Under the pieces are notes generated by a model that saw nothing but the letters and a program-made list of their open reading frames with translations, made no database searches and was not told the DNA's origin. From Glycomyces harbinensis (GTDB taxonomy: Bacteria; Actinomycetota; Actinomycetes; Mycobacteriales; Micromonosporaceae): a stretch of 64,000 nt of DNA. The stretch spans positions 274,626-338,625 of the forward strand of contig NZ_FNAD01000006.1 in the NCBI RefSeq assembly GCF_900101745.1. The letters are read 5' to 3'. The position numbers and the translations under genes were made by a program. Shown here piece after piece: positions 36,163 to 44,805 of the stretch (positions are counted from its first letter, which is position 1; every line of letters starts with the position of its first letter).

Positions 36163-37145
36163 TGGCGGCCGCGGTGAGCGACACGCGGGCGACGGCGCAG
36201 GCAGGGGCCGGACCGGCCGCGGCCCCGAAGCCGCGCGCCCGGCGCCGGGCGAGGCTGCGCCGGGACCGGCTCCTGCTGCTGCTCGCCGCGCCCGGCATCG
36301 CCGTCGTCCTGCTCTTCCACTACCTGCCGCTGGCCGGGAACGTCATCGCGTTCAAGGACTACCAGCCGTACATCGGCATCGTGGACTCCCCGTGGGTCGG
36401 CTTCGCGAACTTCTCGGTCATCTGGAACGGCGACCCCGAGTTCCTGAACGCGCTCACGAACACGCTCGTGATCTCGTTCGTGCAGGTCGCGTTCGTGTTC
36501 CCGATCCCGATCGTCCTGGCGCTCATGCTCAACTCGCTGCTCAGCGAGCGGTTGAAGCGCCTCGTGCAGTCGGTGCTGTACCTGCCGCACTTCATGTCCT
36601 GGGTGGTCGTGGTCGCGATCTTCCAGCAAATGCTCGGCAACGCCGGGTTGTTCAACACGTTCCTGCGCACGCACGAGCTGGGCGACTTCAACATCCTCGG
36701 CAACCCGGACCTGTTCATCCCCTTGATCACCGCGCAGGTGATCTGGAAGGACGCGGGCTGGGGCACGATCATCTTCCTCGCGGCACTGTCGCGAGTGGAC
36801 ACCGAGCTGTACGAGGCGAGCGCCGTCGACGGGGCCTCGCGGATGCGCCAGCTCTGGCACGTGACCCTGCCGAGCATCCGCGGCGTCGTCGTGCTGCTGC
36901 TCATCCTCAAACTGGGAGACGCGCTCACCGTGGGCTTCGAACAGATCATCCTGCAACGCGACGCGGTCGGCGCCGACGCCTCCGAAGTGCTCGACACGTA
37001 CGTGTACTACAACGGCATCATCGGCGGCGACTGGGGCGTCTCGGCCGCGGTCGGACTCGTGAAGGGCCTGGTCGGGCTGATACTCGTCTATCTCGCGAAC
37101 AAGTTCGCGCACCTCCTCGGCGAGAGCGGGGTGTACCAGAAATGA
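36162..37145 (+). CDS. Oligosaccharide ABC transporter permease, LplB type
   Basis: The 327-residue protein has an Arg-rich N-terminus and six membrane segments starting LLLLLAAPGIAVVLLFHYLP. The EAA loop is YEASAVDGASRMRQLWHV with TLPSI. The sequence PLAGNVIAFKDYQP after the first segment is typical of the LplB/YtcP branch. Start TGATG overlap with the binding protein; stop overlaps the next gene (ATGA). Confidence 0.92.
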   Translation: MAAAVSDTRATAQAGAGPAAAPKPRARRRARLRRDRLLLLLAAPGIAVVLLFHYLPLAGNVIAFKDYQPYIGIVDSPWVGFANFSVIWNGDPEFLNALTNTLVISFVQVAFVFPIPIVLALMLNSLLSERLKRLVQSVLYLPHFMSWVVVVAIFQQMLGNAGLFNTFLRTHELGDFNILGNPDLFIPLITAQVIWKDAGWGTIIFLAALSRVDTELYEASAVDGASRMRQLWHVTLPSIRGVVVLLLILKLGDALTVGFEQIILQRDAVGADASEVLDTYVYYNGIIGGDWGVSAAVGLVKGLVGLILVYLANKFAHLLGESGVYQK

Positions 37146-38059
37146 CCGTCCTCACCAGTCGGAAACCGGTGCGGCGCAACGTCAACGGCACGCCCCCGCC
37201 GGGGCTCGCGATGCGCGGCGCGAAGGGCCTGATCCTCCTGATCGCGTGCGCGCTCGTCGTGGTCCCGTTCCTGTCGGTCGTCTCGACGAGCCTGGCCGAC
37301 CAGCAGCAGATCACCGAGGCCGGCGGCTACGTCCTGTGGCCCGAGCGCCCGAACCTCGACGCCTACCGCGCGATCCTCGCCGGCGGCGTGGTCACCAGGG
37401 CCCTGTTCGTGTCCGTCGGCGTGACCCTCGTCGGGACGCTGCTCTCCCTGGCGTGCACCGCGCTCCTGGCGTACGCGCTGTCGCGGCCGGGCTCGTTCGC
37501 CCACAAGCCGCTGCTCATGACCGTCCTGTTCACGCTGTTCTTCACCCCCGGCATCATCCCCATGTACCTGCTGATCAGGTCGCTCGGCCTGCTCGACTCG
37601 TACTGGTCGCTCATCCTGCCGGTCCTGGTGAACGCCTTCCAGGTGCTCATCATGCGCGCGTTCTTCATGGAGATCCCGCGCGAGCTCATCGACGCCGCCC
37701 GCATCGACGGCGCGGGGGAGCTGCACATCCTGACCCGGATCGTGCTGCCCCTGTCGAAGGCCGTGCTCGCGGTGATCGGCCTGTTCCAGGCCGTCGCGTT
37801 CTGGAACGCGTTCTTCAACGCCGTCCTCTACATCAACGACACCGCGAAGTGGCCGCTCCAGCTCGTGCTGCGCACCTACGTCGTTGACAACACCTCACTG
37901 GGCGTGGACGGCACCGAGATCGCCGGCGCCACGCTGCCCGCCTCCCAGTCCATCCAGATGGCGATCCTCGTCGTCAGCCTCGTCCCGATCGCCCTCGTCT
38001 ACCCGTTCCTCCAGCGCCACTTCGCGAAAGGCCTCCTCATCGGCGCCGTCAAGGGCTGA
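37142..38059 (+). CDS. Oligosaccharide ABC transporter permease, LplC type
   Basis: The 305-residue second channel subunit has FFTPGIIPMYLLIRSLGLLD in segment 3-4 and the EAA loop IDAARIDGAGELHILTRI with VLPLS, both typical of the LplC/YtcP branch. It ends GLLIGAVKG as usual for these proteins. No ATPase gene follows; the operon continues after a 123-base gap with a beta-helix protein. Confidence 0.92.
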   Translation: MTVLTSRKPVRRNVNGTPPPGLAMRGAKGLILLIACALVVVPFLSVVSTSLADQQQITEAGGYVLWPERPNLDAYRAILAGGVVTRALFVSVGVTLVGTLLSLACTALLAYALSRPGSFAHKPLLMTVLFTLFFTPGIIPMYLLIRSLGLLDSYWSLILPVLVNAFQVLIMRAFFMEIPRELIDAARIDGAGELHILTRIVLPLSKAVLAVIGLFQAVAFWNAFFNAVLYINDTAKWPLQLVLRTYVVDNTSLGVDGTEIAGATLPASQSIQMAILVVSLVPIALVYPFLQRHFAKGLLIGAVKG

Positions 38060-38109
38060 CCCGACCCCCGGTACCAACCGTCAACCCGCTCTCCACCAGT
38101 TCACCCGAC

Positions 38110-38131
38110 CGCCGGGTCCGACCCCGGCGGC
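38110..38131 (+). terminator. Hairpin in the gap before the beta-helix gene
   Basis: CCGCCGGGT (38110-38118) pairs with 38122-38131 with one bulged C and a three-base loop. It could lower transcription into the last gene of the operon or stabilise the transporter mRNA end. Confidence 0.4.
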
Positions 38132-38182
38132 CCCTCCGGCACTGCACGTCTTCAAGCACGCCGTCACAAAGGAGTGATCACC

Positions 38183-40300
38183 ATGAGCACCGACCGCACC
38201 ATCACCCGCCGCGGCCTCACCGCCCTCGGCCTCGGCGGCATCGCGGGCGCGGCCCTCGCCGCACCCGCCCACGCCGCCGACGACTCCGGCGAGGACCGGC
38301 GCGCCCAGATCGCCGCCGCCGAACCCGTCGCCACCGTCGCGGACCTGCGCGAGAAGGCCGGAACCGCCCACGGCGAGACCGTCTACCTCGTCGGGTACTT
38401 CACCGCGACCCCCGGTCGCGGCGGCGGCCTGCTCTTCTGGGACGAGGAATCCACAGAGGACGACAACGGGGGCACCGTCTTCGCCGTCACGGGAACCGCG
38501 ACCGGACGCTGGAAGCGCCAGGCCGAATCCCGCGTCGACCTGACCTGGTTCGGCTGGAGCGGCACCGGCACCGCCGACCCCGAGGACGCCTCGGCCGACT
38601 CGGACCTCCTCCAAGCCGCCGTCGACGCCCTCCCCTCGGGCGGCACCGTCGCCATCGGGCCCGGCCTCGTCCTCCTGCGCACCACGGTCAACGTCCTGCG
38701 CGTCCCGATCACCTTCGCCGGGGCCGGGCACTCCGACAACCTCGAGACCGGCACCCAGATCGTCGTCGACACCACCGACGCCGACGGGTTCCTGCTCACC
38801 GGCGTCCGCGGCGGCGGCTTCCGCGACCTCCAGATCCGCGGGCTCGAACTCGAGGGCGGGTCGCTGATCCGCACCGAGCGCGCCGGGCCGGAGCCCGAAG
38901 ACGGCAACTACATGCTCGCCTTCTCGCACGTGCGCTTCCGCGACGGCTACAACGGCACCACTCTGCGCGGATGCAACACCGTCCGCTTCCAGAACTGCGT
39001 CTGGAACACCTTCACCGGCGAGTACGTGGTCCTCCTCAACGGGGTCGCCGACGACACCCGGGCCGACCCGATCGAGTTCGTCCAGTGCGGCATCGCCGCG
39101 GGCAGCGGCAACCACGCGACTGACAACGTGATCGTGGACGGCCTCGGCGGGTCCCTCAAATTCATCGCCACCGCGATCCTCTTCGGACGCCACGGCCTGT
39201 GGATGCGCAACACCACCGGCTCGGCCGCGCTGCCGAAGTTCGTGTACTTCGAAGGCGGCGGCTTCGAGAACACCTACGGCTACTCGGTCCTGCTGGAGCG
39301 CGGCGCGCAGGCCCAGTTCGCGAACGCTTACATCTCCACCGACGGCGAACTCGACCTGGTTCGCGTCGGCCCCGACTTCGTCGGCGGCGTCACCTTCGCC
39401 GGCTGCGTGATCCGCGGCGCCGGGCGCAACGGGATCGACTTCGCCTCCAGGCGCCTGAACGTCAGCGGCTGCCTGATCGGCAACAACGGCCGCACCGCCC
39501 ATGTCGACTTCGGCCGGAGCCTCTCCGGCCTCGCCGACAACGGCGACGGCGCCGTCCGCGTCACCACCGCGGACCCGCACGGCTGGGAGACGGGCGACCG
39601 CGTCACGGTCTACGACGTGGCCGGCGCCGACGCGGTGAATTCGAAGTGGACGGTCACCGTCATCGACGACGACTCCTTCGACCTCCAGGGATCGGAGTTC
39701 ACCGGCTCGCCTTCCGGCGGCGCGGCCTACCGCCACGGCGCGGGCGTCAGCATCCGCGAAGGCGCGACCCGCGTCGTCCTGACCGGCAACGGCGTCGGCG
39801 GCTTCGTCGGCGACGGCACCAACCGCCAGGACTACGCCTTCGTCACCGCGTCTCCCGACGTCCTGGTGTCCGCCAACGACTTCAACGGCAACCACGCCGG
39901 CGGCCTGCTCATGAAGGCCACCCCCACGGCCGAGACCCGCATCTCCGGCAACAAGGGCACCGGCGACGTGGACGGCTGGTTCAGCGCACGAGTCGGGGGC
40001 GCGGTCGCCAACGGCGCGTTGGACTTCGGGAACAACCTGTTCGTGGCCGGGCAGCACGTCACGGTCGTCAAGGCCGCCCACGCGATCGACGCCGGGTCCT
40101 GCAAGGTGCGCTTCGCGGTCGACGGCGACGCCGCCACCGGCCCGCTCACCGTCGGCCAGGAGGCGGCCGTCCAGACCATCTCAGGTATCGCCTATGTGGA
40201 CGGTTCAGCGGCCCCGAAGCGCATCGGGCTGCTCGTGGAGGACGCCAGCGCCGACGCCGCCGGGCTCACCGTCCAGTTCGGCTACCGCCTCGCCGGCTGA
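38183..40300 (+). CDS. Tat-exported right-handed beta-helix protein (pectate-lyase superfamily)
   Basis: This 705-residue protein has a Tat-like signal (ITRRGLTALGLGGIAGAALA, ending AHA). After it come an N-terminal domain, and a parallel beta-helix with an entry segment DLLQAAVDALPSGGTVAIGPG that is typical of the Pectate_lyase_3 superfamily. Turn-rich rungs with GNNG, NDFNGN and SGNKGTGD follow. Catalytic residues cannot be fixed by eye, so it may be a lyase, a hydrolase or an epimerase acting on a polymer outside the cell. AAAGGAG lies eight bases before ATG 38183, preferred over the GTG at 38174. Confidence 0.85.
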   Translation: MSTDRTITRRGLTALGLGGIAGAALAAPAHAADDSGEDRRAQIAAAEPVATVADLREKAGTAHGETVYLVGYFTATPGRGGGLLFWDEESTEDDNGGTVFAVTGTATGRWKRQAESRVDLTWFGWSGTGTADPEDASADSDLLQAAVDALPSGGTVAIGPGLVLLRTTVNVLRVPITFAGAGHSDNLETGTQIVVDTTDADGFLLTGVRGGGFRDLQIRGLELEGGSLIRTERAGPEPEDGNYMLAFSHVRFRDGYNGTTLRGCNTVRFQNCVWNTFTGEYVVLLNGVADDTRADPIEFVQCGIAAGSGNHATDNVIVDGLGGSLKFIATAILFGRHGLWMRNTTGSAALPKFVYFEGGGFENTYGYSVLLERGAQAQFANAYISTDGELDLVRVGPDFVGGVTFAGCVIRGAGRNGIDFASRRLNVSGCLIGNNGRTAHVDFGRSLSGLADNGDGAVRVTTADPHGWETGDRVTVYDVAGADAVNSKWTVTVIDDDSFDLQGSEFTGSPSGGAAYRHGAGVSIREGATRVVLTGNGVGGFVGDGTNRQDYAFVTASPDVLVSANDFNGNHAGGLLMKATPTAETRISGNKGTGDVDGWFSARVGGAVANGALDFGNNLFVAGQHVTVVKAAHAIDAGSCKVRFAVDGDAATGPLTVGQEAAVQTISGIAYVDGSAAPKRIGLLVEDASADAAGLTVQFGYRLAG

Positions 40301-40316
40301 CCATCGTTCCGCCTCC

Positions 40317-40394
40317 GTCCGAGCGCCGCTGCACCGCCACCGCCCCGGAGACGACGACAATCGGTCGTCAACGGTCGTGCATCGGCGCTCGGAC
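40317..40394. terminator. Long-range 12-bp stem between convergent genes
   Basis: GTCCGAGCGCCG (40317-40328) pairs exactly with 40383-40394 across 54 bases that include an inner GACGAC/GTCGTC hairpin. It closes the 14-kb operon and faces the SARP gene end. Confidence 0.55.
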
Positions 40395-40405
40395 CCATGC
40401 GGCCC

Positions 40406-43231
40406 CTACGCGTCGACTTCGGCGAGCTTGACCCGGACCCGTCCTACAGCGGGGTGCTGGAGCTCGTCGAGAATGGCCTCGGCCTGGCTCCACGCATCAT
40501 GAGCCGCGGTCCGGTCGCCCATCGCAAGATAGGTGTCACCGAGGTTGTCGAGGCTCTGGGCCGTGTAGAAGCGGTTGCCCACCTGCCGGGCCAATCGGAT
40601 GGCCTCCTGGAAGCTGTCGATCGCCTCAGCGAACCGCCCCGACCTCTGGTAGGCCTCACCGATCGTGTCCAGCGCCGCGGTCTCCGCGTCGGGGGCCTTC
40701 AGCTCCCGGAACGCCGCGAGCGCCTGCCGGCCGTGCTCGAGTGCCAGATCATGCTGCCCCACCTGGACATAGCAGCAGGCCACCGAGTTCAGGGCGTTGG
40801 CATGGGAACCGGCGTCGCCCAGCCGCTCGTGCAGCTCCAGCGCCCGCAGCGCGTGCTCGAGTGCCTCGGGGTGTCGCCCCTGATGCTCGCGGAACGCCGC
40901 CAGGGCCATTTCGACGTGCGCCTCGCCGACCAGGTCACCGTCGCCGCGGTAGAGCTTCAGCGCCGTCTCGAGGTGCCGGTCGGCGTCTGCTTCGCGAGCC
41001 GCTCTGAAGTGAAGGTTCCCGAGCCCCCGGTGGGCCCGCGCCTGCATGAGCGGCTCGCCGAGCCGTTCACCGGCCTTGAGCGCCGCCTCCATGCAGCTGA
41101 GGCACTGCGCCGAGTTGCCCAGTCGGTCGAAGAACGGGACGAGGACCCACACCAGTTCCCACACCTGCCGGTCGAACCCGGCGTCCGCCGCCCAGTCCAG
41201 AATGGAGACGAGCACCTCCTGCTCGGCCGTGAGCCAGTCCATGGCCGCGTCATGGTCCGCCATCTCCTCCAGCAGGACCTCGGGAAGCGCGTCCCCCGGC
41301 CCCTCGCCGGTCAGCATCGGGTCGATCACGGCCGTGGCGGCGTACCCGTTGTGCAGGTAGTGGTCGAGAACGCGGCGGACGGCTCGATCCCGGTCGGCCT
41401 CGGGCTCCTCGGCGGACACCAGCTCGAGGGCGTACTCGCGCATCAGGTCGTGCAAGGCGAAGCGCCCCGGGACCGGTTCGATGACCAGGTTCGCCCGCAC
41501 CAGCTCGTCGAGCAGCTTCCCGGCCGTCTTCGCCGGGAGGCCGCCGAGGCTCGCCGCGGCGGGCACCGTCAGATGCGGACCCGGATGCAGCCCCAGCAGT
41601 CGCAGCATGCGGGCGCCGTCCGGGCTCAACGCGCGATACGACCACGAGAACACCGCGCGCACATCCGTCAGGTCCGATGCGGTGTCGAAGGCGTCGAGTC
41701 CCTCGCGCAGCTGCTCGGCGAGGGCGCTGAGCGGAGTGCCCCGGTCGATCACGGCACGGGCTGCGGCGATCGCGAGTGCCAGCGGAAGCCGCGCGCTGGC
41801 GGCGATGATGTCATCGGCGGCCTGCGATTCGACGGCCAGCCGTTCGGAGCCCAACCGCCGCGCCAGCAGCTCCCGCGCCTCGGCCATGTCGAACAGCTCC
41901 AGGTCGATCCGGTTCGCACCTTCGATGGCGATCAGGCTCAGCAGCGCGTCCCGGCTGGTGACGACGGCCAGGCAGCCGGGCCCGCCCGGCAGCAGCGGCC
42001 GGACCTGGTCGGCGCTGTTCGCGTTGTCCAGCACCATGAGCAGCCGTCGTCCGTCTATCGTGGACCGGAACATCGCGGTCAGTTCGTCGGTCTCGGTGGG
42101 GATGTCCTCGGCGCGCACCCCCAGCGTCCGCAGGAACCGCGCCTGCACGCGATCCGGCGACAGCGCCTGCCCCGGGTGGTACCCGCGCAGGTCGGCGAAC
42201 AGCTGCCCGTCCACGAACTCGTCGGCGACCCGACGCGCCCAATGGACCGCCAGCGTGGTCTTCCCGACCCCGGCAGTTCCGGTGACCACACCGATGACCG
42301 GTCCCGACGACCCGTGCATCACCGTCAGCAACCCGTCCAGCTCGGCGAGCTCGCCCTTGCGCCCGGAGAAGGCCGCCGCACTCGCGGGGAGCTGGCGCGG
42401 GACCGGCAGCCGCGTGAGCTCGGTGCCGCGGTCCTCGTCCGGTCGACCGGCCAGGATCGCGGCGTGGAGCGTCCGCATCGACTCGCTCGGATCGACGCCG
42501 AACTCGTCGCTCAACCGGCGGCGGAACCGGTGGTAGGCGTCCAACGCCTCCCCGCGTCGTCCACAGTGGTGGAGGGCCTGCATCAGCTGGCCGCAGAACC
42601 CTTCGCGCAGTGGATGCCGCGCGGTGAGGGTCACCAGTTCGTCCACCAGTTCGGCGGCGCTCCCGCGGCGAAGCAGGATGTCGACGCGCCGCTCCAACAG
42701 CCGCAGCCGCTTCTCTCGCAGGCCCGGCGCCACCTCCCGCTGGAGCTCTTCGGACGGGACGTCCGCCAGCGGCTCACCGCGCCACAGTCCGAGCGCCGCC
42801 GTCACCACGGCAAGCTCGCCTTCGGGCTCGGCGGCTGCATCGGCTTCCCGCAGGAGGTTCGCAACGCCTCCGAGGTCGGTGGCGTTCGGCGGGACGTCGA
42901 GCCGGTACCCGTCGGGACAGGTCGCCACGATGTCGCCTGCGCCGATCCGGTCGAGTTGCGCCCGCACCCGCACCGCGCACAACTGGACCGCGCGACGGGG
43001 GTTCTGCGGAAGCTCCGCACCCCACAAGGCGTCCGCGAACGCCGACAGCGTCACCTGCCTGCCGGCGTTGAGCACCAGTAGCGCCAAGAAGGTTCGCGAC
43101 AGCGGTGAGGTCAACTCCAGTTCCGTGCCGCCCGCGGCGACGCGCAGCGGCCCGAGCACTCCGAGTTCGACACCGCCAGGTGATCCAGTGGGCGTGTTGG
43201 CGCTGCTCTCGCTGCCATCGAGGTCCGGCAC
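40406..43231 (-). CDS. AfsR/SARP-family regulator: OmpR-like HTH, BTAD, NB-ARC, TPR
   Basis: The 941-residue protein has the SARP layout: a winged-helix domain (about 20-110, with LGPLRVAAGG and ALWGAELPQNP), a bacterial transcriptional activator domain (about 110-260), an NB-ARC ATPase (P-loop GTAGVGKTT near 315, LLMVLDNAN as Walker B), and a C-terminal set of tetratricopeptide repeats (AEPEADADRH to the end). Proteins of this kind activate secondary-metabolite or developmental genes on an unknown signal. GTG 43231 lies six bases from a minus-strand TAAGAT box and lacks a ribosome-binding site. It is divergent from two lipoprotein genes. Confidence 0.92.
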   Translation of the reverse strand: MPDLDGSESSANTPTGSPGGVELGVLGPLRVAAGGTELELTSPLSRTFLALLVLNAGRQVTLSAFADALWGAELPQNPRRAVQLCAVRVRAQLDRIGAGDIVATCPDGYRLDVPPNATDLGGVANLLREADAAAEPEGELAVVTAALGLWRGEPLADVPSEELQREVAPGLREKRLRLLERRVDILLRRGSAAELVDELVTLTARHPLREGFCGQLMQALHHCGRRGEALDAYHRFRRRLSDEFGVDPSESMRTLHAAILAGRPDEDRGTELTRLPVPRQLPASAAAFSGRKGELAELDGLLTVMHGSSGPVIGVVTGTAGVGKTTLAVHWARRVADEFVDGQLFADLRGYHPGQALSPDRVQARFLRTLGVRAEDIPTETDELTAMFRSTIDGRRLLMVLDNANSADQVRPLLPGGPGCLAVVTSRDALLSLIAIEGANRIDLELFDMAEARELLARRLGSERLAVESQAADDIIAASARLPLALAIAAARAVIDRGTPLSALAEQLREGLDAFDTASDLTDVRAVFSWSYRALSPDGARMLRLLGLHPGPHLTVPAAASLGGLPAKTAGKLLDELVRANLVIEPVPGRFALHDLMREYALELVSAEEPEADRDRAVRRVLDHYLHNGYAATAVIDPMLTGEGPGDALPEVLLEEMADHDAAMDWLTAEQEVLVSILDWAADAGFDRQVWELVWVLVPFFDRLGNSAQCLSCMEAALKAGERLGEPLMQARAHRGLGNLHFRAAREADADRHLETALKLYRGDGDLVGEAHVEMALAAFREHQGRHPEALEHALRALELHERLGDAGSHANALNSVACCYVQVGQHDLALEHGRQALAAFRELKAPDAETAALDTIGEAYQRSGRFAEAIDSFQEAIRLARQVGNRFYTAQSLDNLGDTYLAMGDRTAAHDAWSQAEAILDELQHPAVGRVRVKLAEVDA

Positions 43232-43237
43232 GCCGCC

Positions 43238-43243
43238 ATCTTA
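43238..43243 (-). promoter_or_regulatory. -10 box of a probably leaderless SARP transcript
   Basis: On the minus strand TAAGAT is followed by six bases and the GTG start, with no ribosome-binding site. The same geometry occurs at the LysR and histidine kinase genes. Confidence 0.5.
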
Positions 43244-43324
43244 GCCCCTGGTGGCGAGGGCACCGGCGATGGTGAAGTCGATCTGAAGCCGGGTTCGGCG
43301 ACAGTGATCCGCATAGCCGCGATG

Positions 43325-43346
43325 ACCCGCCGTCGGCACGGCGGGT
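43325..43346 (+). promoter_or_regulatory. 8-bp hairpin in the leader of the lipoprotein pair
   Basis: ACCCGCCG (43325-43332) pairs exactly with 43339-43346 around a six-base loop, about 40 bases before the first lipoprotein start. It may be an operator or an attenuator. Confidence 0.35.
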
Positions 43347-43384
43347 GAATGCGGCGAAGCCGAGCGATAGATCAAGGAAACCGC

Positions 43385-44077
43385 ATGTCCGTTCGTTCAC
43401 CGTCCATACTCGCCCTGAGTCTGCTCCTCGCACTCGCCGGTTGCTCCGGAAGCGATGGCGGCGAGACCGCTTCCGACGCTGCGACAACCGATGAGAGCGC
43501 ATCGACCAGCGAGCCGGAGCCCACGTACTCGCAGTACGAGGACTACCCCGGCGAGGAGTTGCTGTACACCGACGGCCGCGAGTCGTACCGCCTGCTCGTC
43601 AAGCCGGTGGAGACCGCCTGGCTCACCGAGTTGGCCGGCAGGCCCGCCCAGACGGGATCCCACTACCTGGCCGTCTACGTCGTGATGACCGGCGAAGCGG
43701 CCGACCGCGGCGTGGAGGAGGCCTACCTGAACGCCCTCTCATTGGCCCTGCGATTCGGCTCCGGGGAGGACTGCAACCGCGACACGCTCGGAGGCCGAGA
43801 CGAGTCGATGGAGGAGATCTGCCACGACAACGCCACTTTGGTCACCTATCCCGCAGACGTTCCGTACGAGGACTGGGGCACGTACGGCTGGGAGGAGTCG
43901 ACCCTCGGCGGCATCCCGCTGGACGCCGGCGAGACCGCGGCCGGGGTCGTGGCCTTCACCGTTCCGGACACCTTCGAGGCGACCGGTGGGATCGAGTTCT
44001 GCGGGGGCGGCGAAACGGTCCTCATGGAGTACGACAACTGCGTCGCCGTCTCCGCGCCGACGGGGGAGCGAGCCTGA
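43385..44077 (+). CDS. Lipoprotein of unknown function, paralogue 1
   Basis: The 230-residue protein has a lipoprotein signal ending LALAGCSG and a short Ser/Thr/Glu linker. The folded part begins YEDYPGEELLYTDGRESYRL and contains TAWLTELAGR, SHYLAVYVVMTGEA and DRGVEEAYLNAL. These stretches are matched in the next gene, so the two are tandem paralogues. The look is of a small extracytoplasmic beta-sandwich (FxRxLE/DUF4352-like) but I cannot assign a family. ATG 43385 follows AAGGAAA. Overlaps the next start by one base. Confidence 0.8.
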   Translation: MSVRSPSILALSLLLALAGCSGSDGGETASDAATTDESASTSEPEPTYSQYEDYPGEELLYTDGRESYRLLVKPVETAWLTELAGRPAQTGSHYLAVYVVMTGEAADRGVEEAYLNALSLALRFGSGEDCNRDTLGGRDESMEEICHDNATLVTYPADVPYEDWGTYGWEESTLGGIPLDAGETAAGVVAFTVPDTFEATGGIEFCGGGETVLMEYDNCVAVSAPTGERA

Positions 44078-44754
44078 TGTCCGCGCGCTCGATCGCCGCG
44101 CTCGCCGCGGCTCTCCTCCTGACGCTCACCGGATGCGCCGACTCCGGTGGCGCCGACACCGACTCCGGCGAATCGACCTCGCAAGAGGAGTCGTCGCCGA
44201 GCACGTCCGGGCCGACCTACACCGCGTTCGCCGACTTCCCCGGCGAGGAGCTGCTGTACGTCGAGCAGGGAGTGGTGCCCGTCGGGTTGCGACTGAAGGC
44301 CGTGGACACGGTCTGGCAGACTGAACTCGCCGGCCAGATCGCCGATGCGGACGCGCACTACCTGGTGGTCTACGTCGCGGTGACCGGCGAGGCCGACGAC
44401 CGCGGTGTGGCCGACGCCTGGTTCAACTACTTCGACTTCGAGCTGGTCTTCCCCGCCGGTGGTGACGCCTGTGCGGCCGCCAATGTCGACGCCTACGGGA
44501 ACTGCACCCCCAACCCCGTCACCAGCATCGAATCGGTCGCCGACGGCGAGTGGCGCGACCACATGTGGGGGAGCGCCGATGCTTTCGGGCGCGTCGACCT
44601 CCCGGCCGGCGCGACCATGATCGGCGGCCTGGCCTTCCAGATCCCGGACGCCGCAGAACTGTCGGGCGACATGGAGTTCTGCGCCAGTGGCCGTGACGTC
44701 ACCCGCGAGGACAACTGCATCACGGTTCCGGCACCGGCGGAGCCGTGGGGCTGA
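44077..44754 (+). CDS. Lipoprotein of unknown function, paralogue 2
   Basis: The 225-residue protein has the lipobox LTGC and then a domain closely similar to paralogue 1: FADFPGEELLYVEQG, DTVWQTELAGQ, AHYLVVYVAVTGEADDRG and an AELSGDMEFCASG end matching ATGGIEFCGGG of its neighbour. Cys positions in the C-terminal half are shared, so disulfides are likely. TGATG junction with paralogue 1 indicates translational coupling and perhaps a heteromer. Confidence 0.8.
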   Translation: MSARSIAALAAALLLTLTGCADSGGADTDSGESTSQEESSPSTSGPTYTAFADFPGEELLYVEQGVVPVGLRLKAVDTVWQTELAGQIADADAHYLVVYVAVTGEADDRGVADAWFNYFDFELVFPAGGDACAAANVDAYGNCTPNPVTSIESVADGEWRDHMWGSADAFGRVDLPAGATMIGGLAFQIPDAAELSGDMEFCASGRDVTREDNCITVPAPAEPWG

Positions 44755-44805
44755 GGAACATGCAAGGCATGAGCGAAGGCCGGTGATTCGGGTTCGCGGT
44801 GCCGG

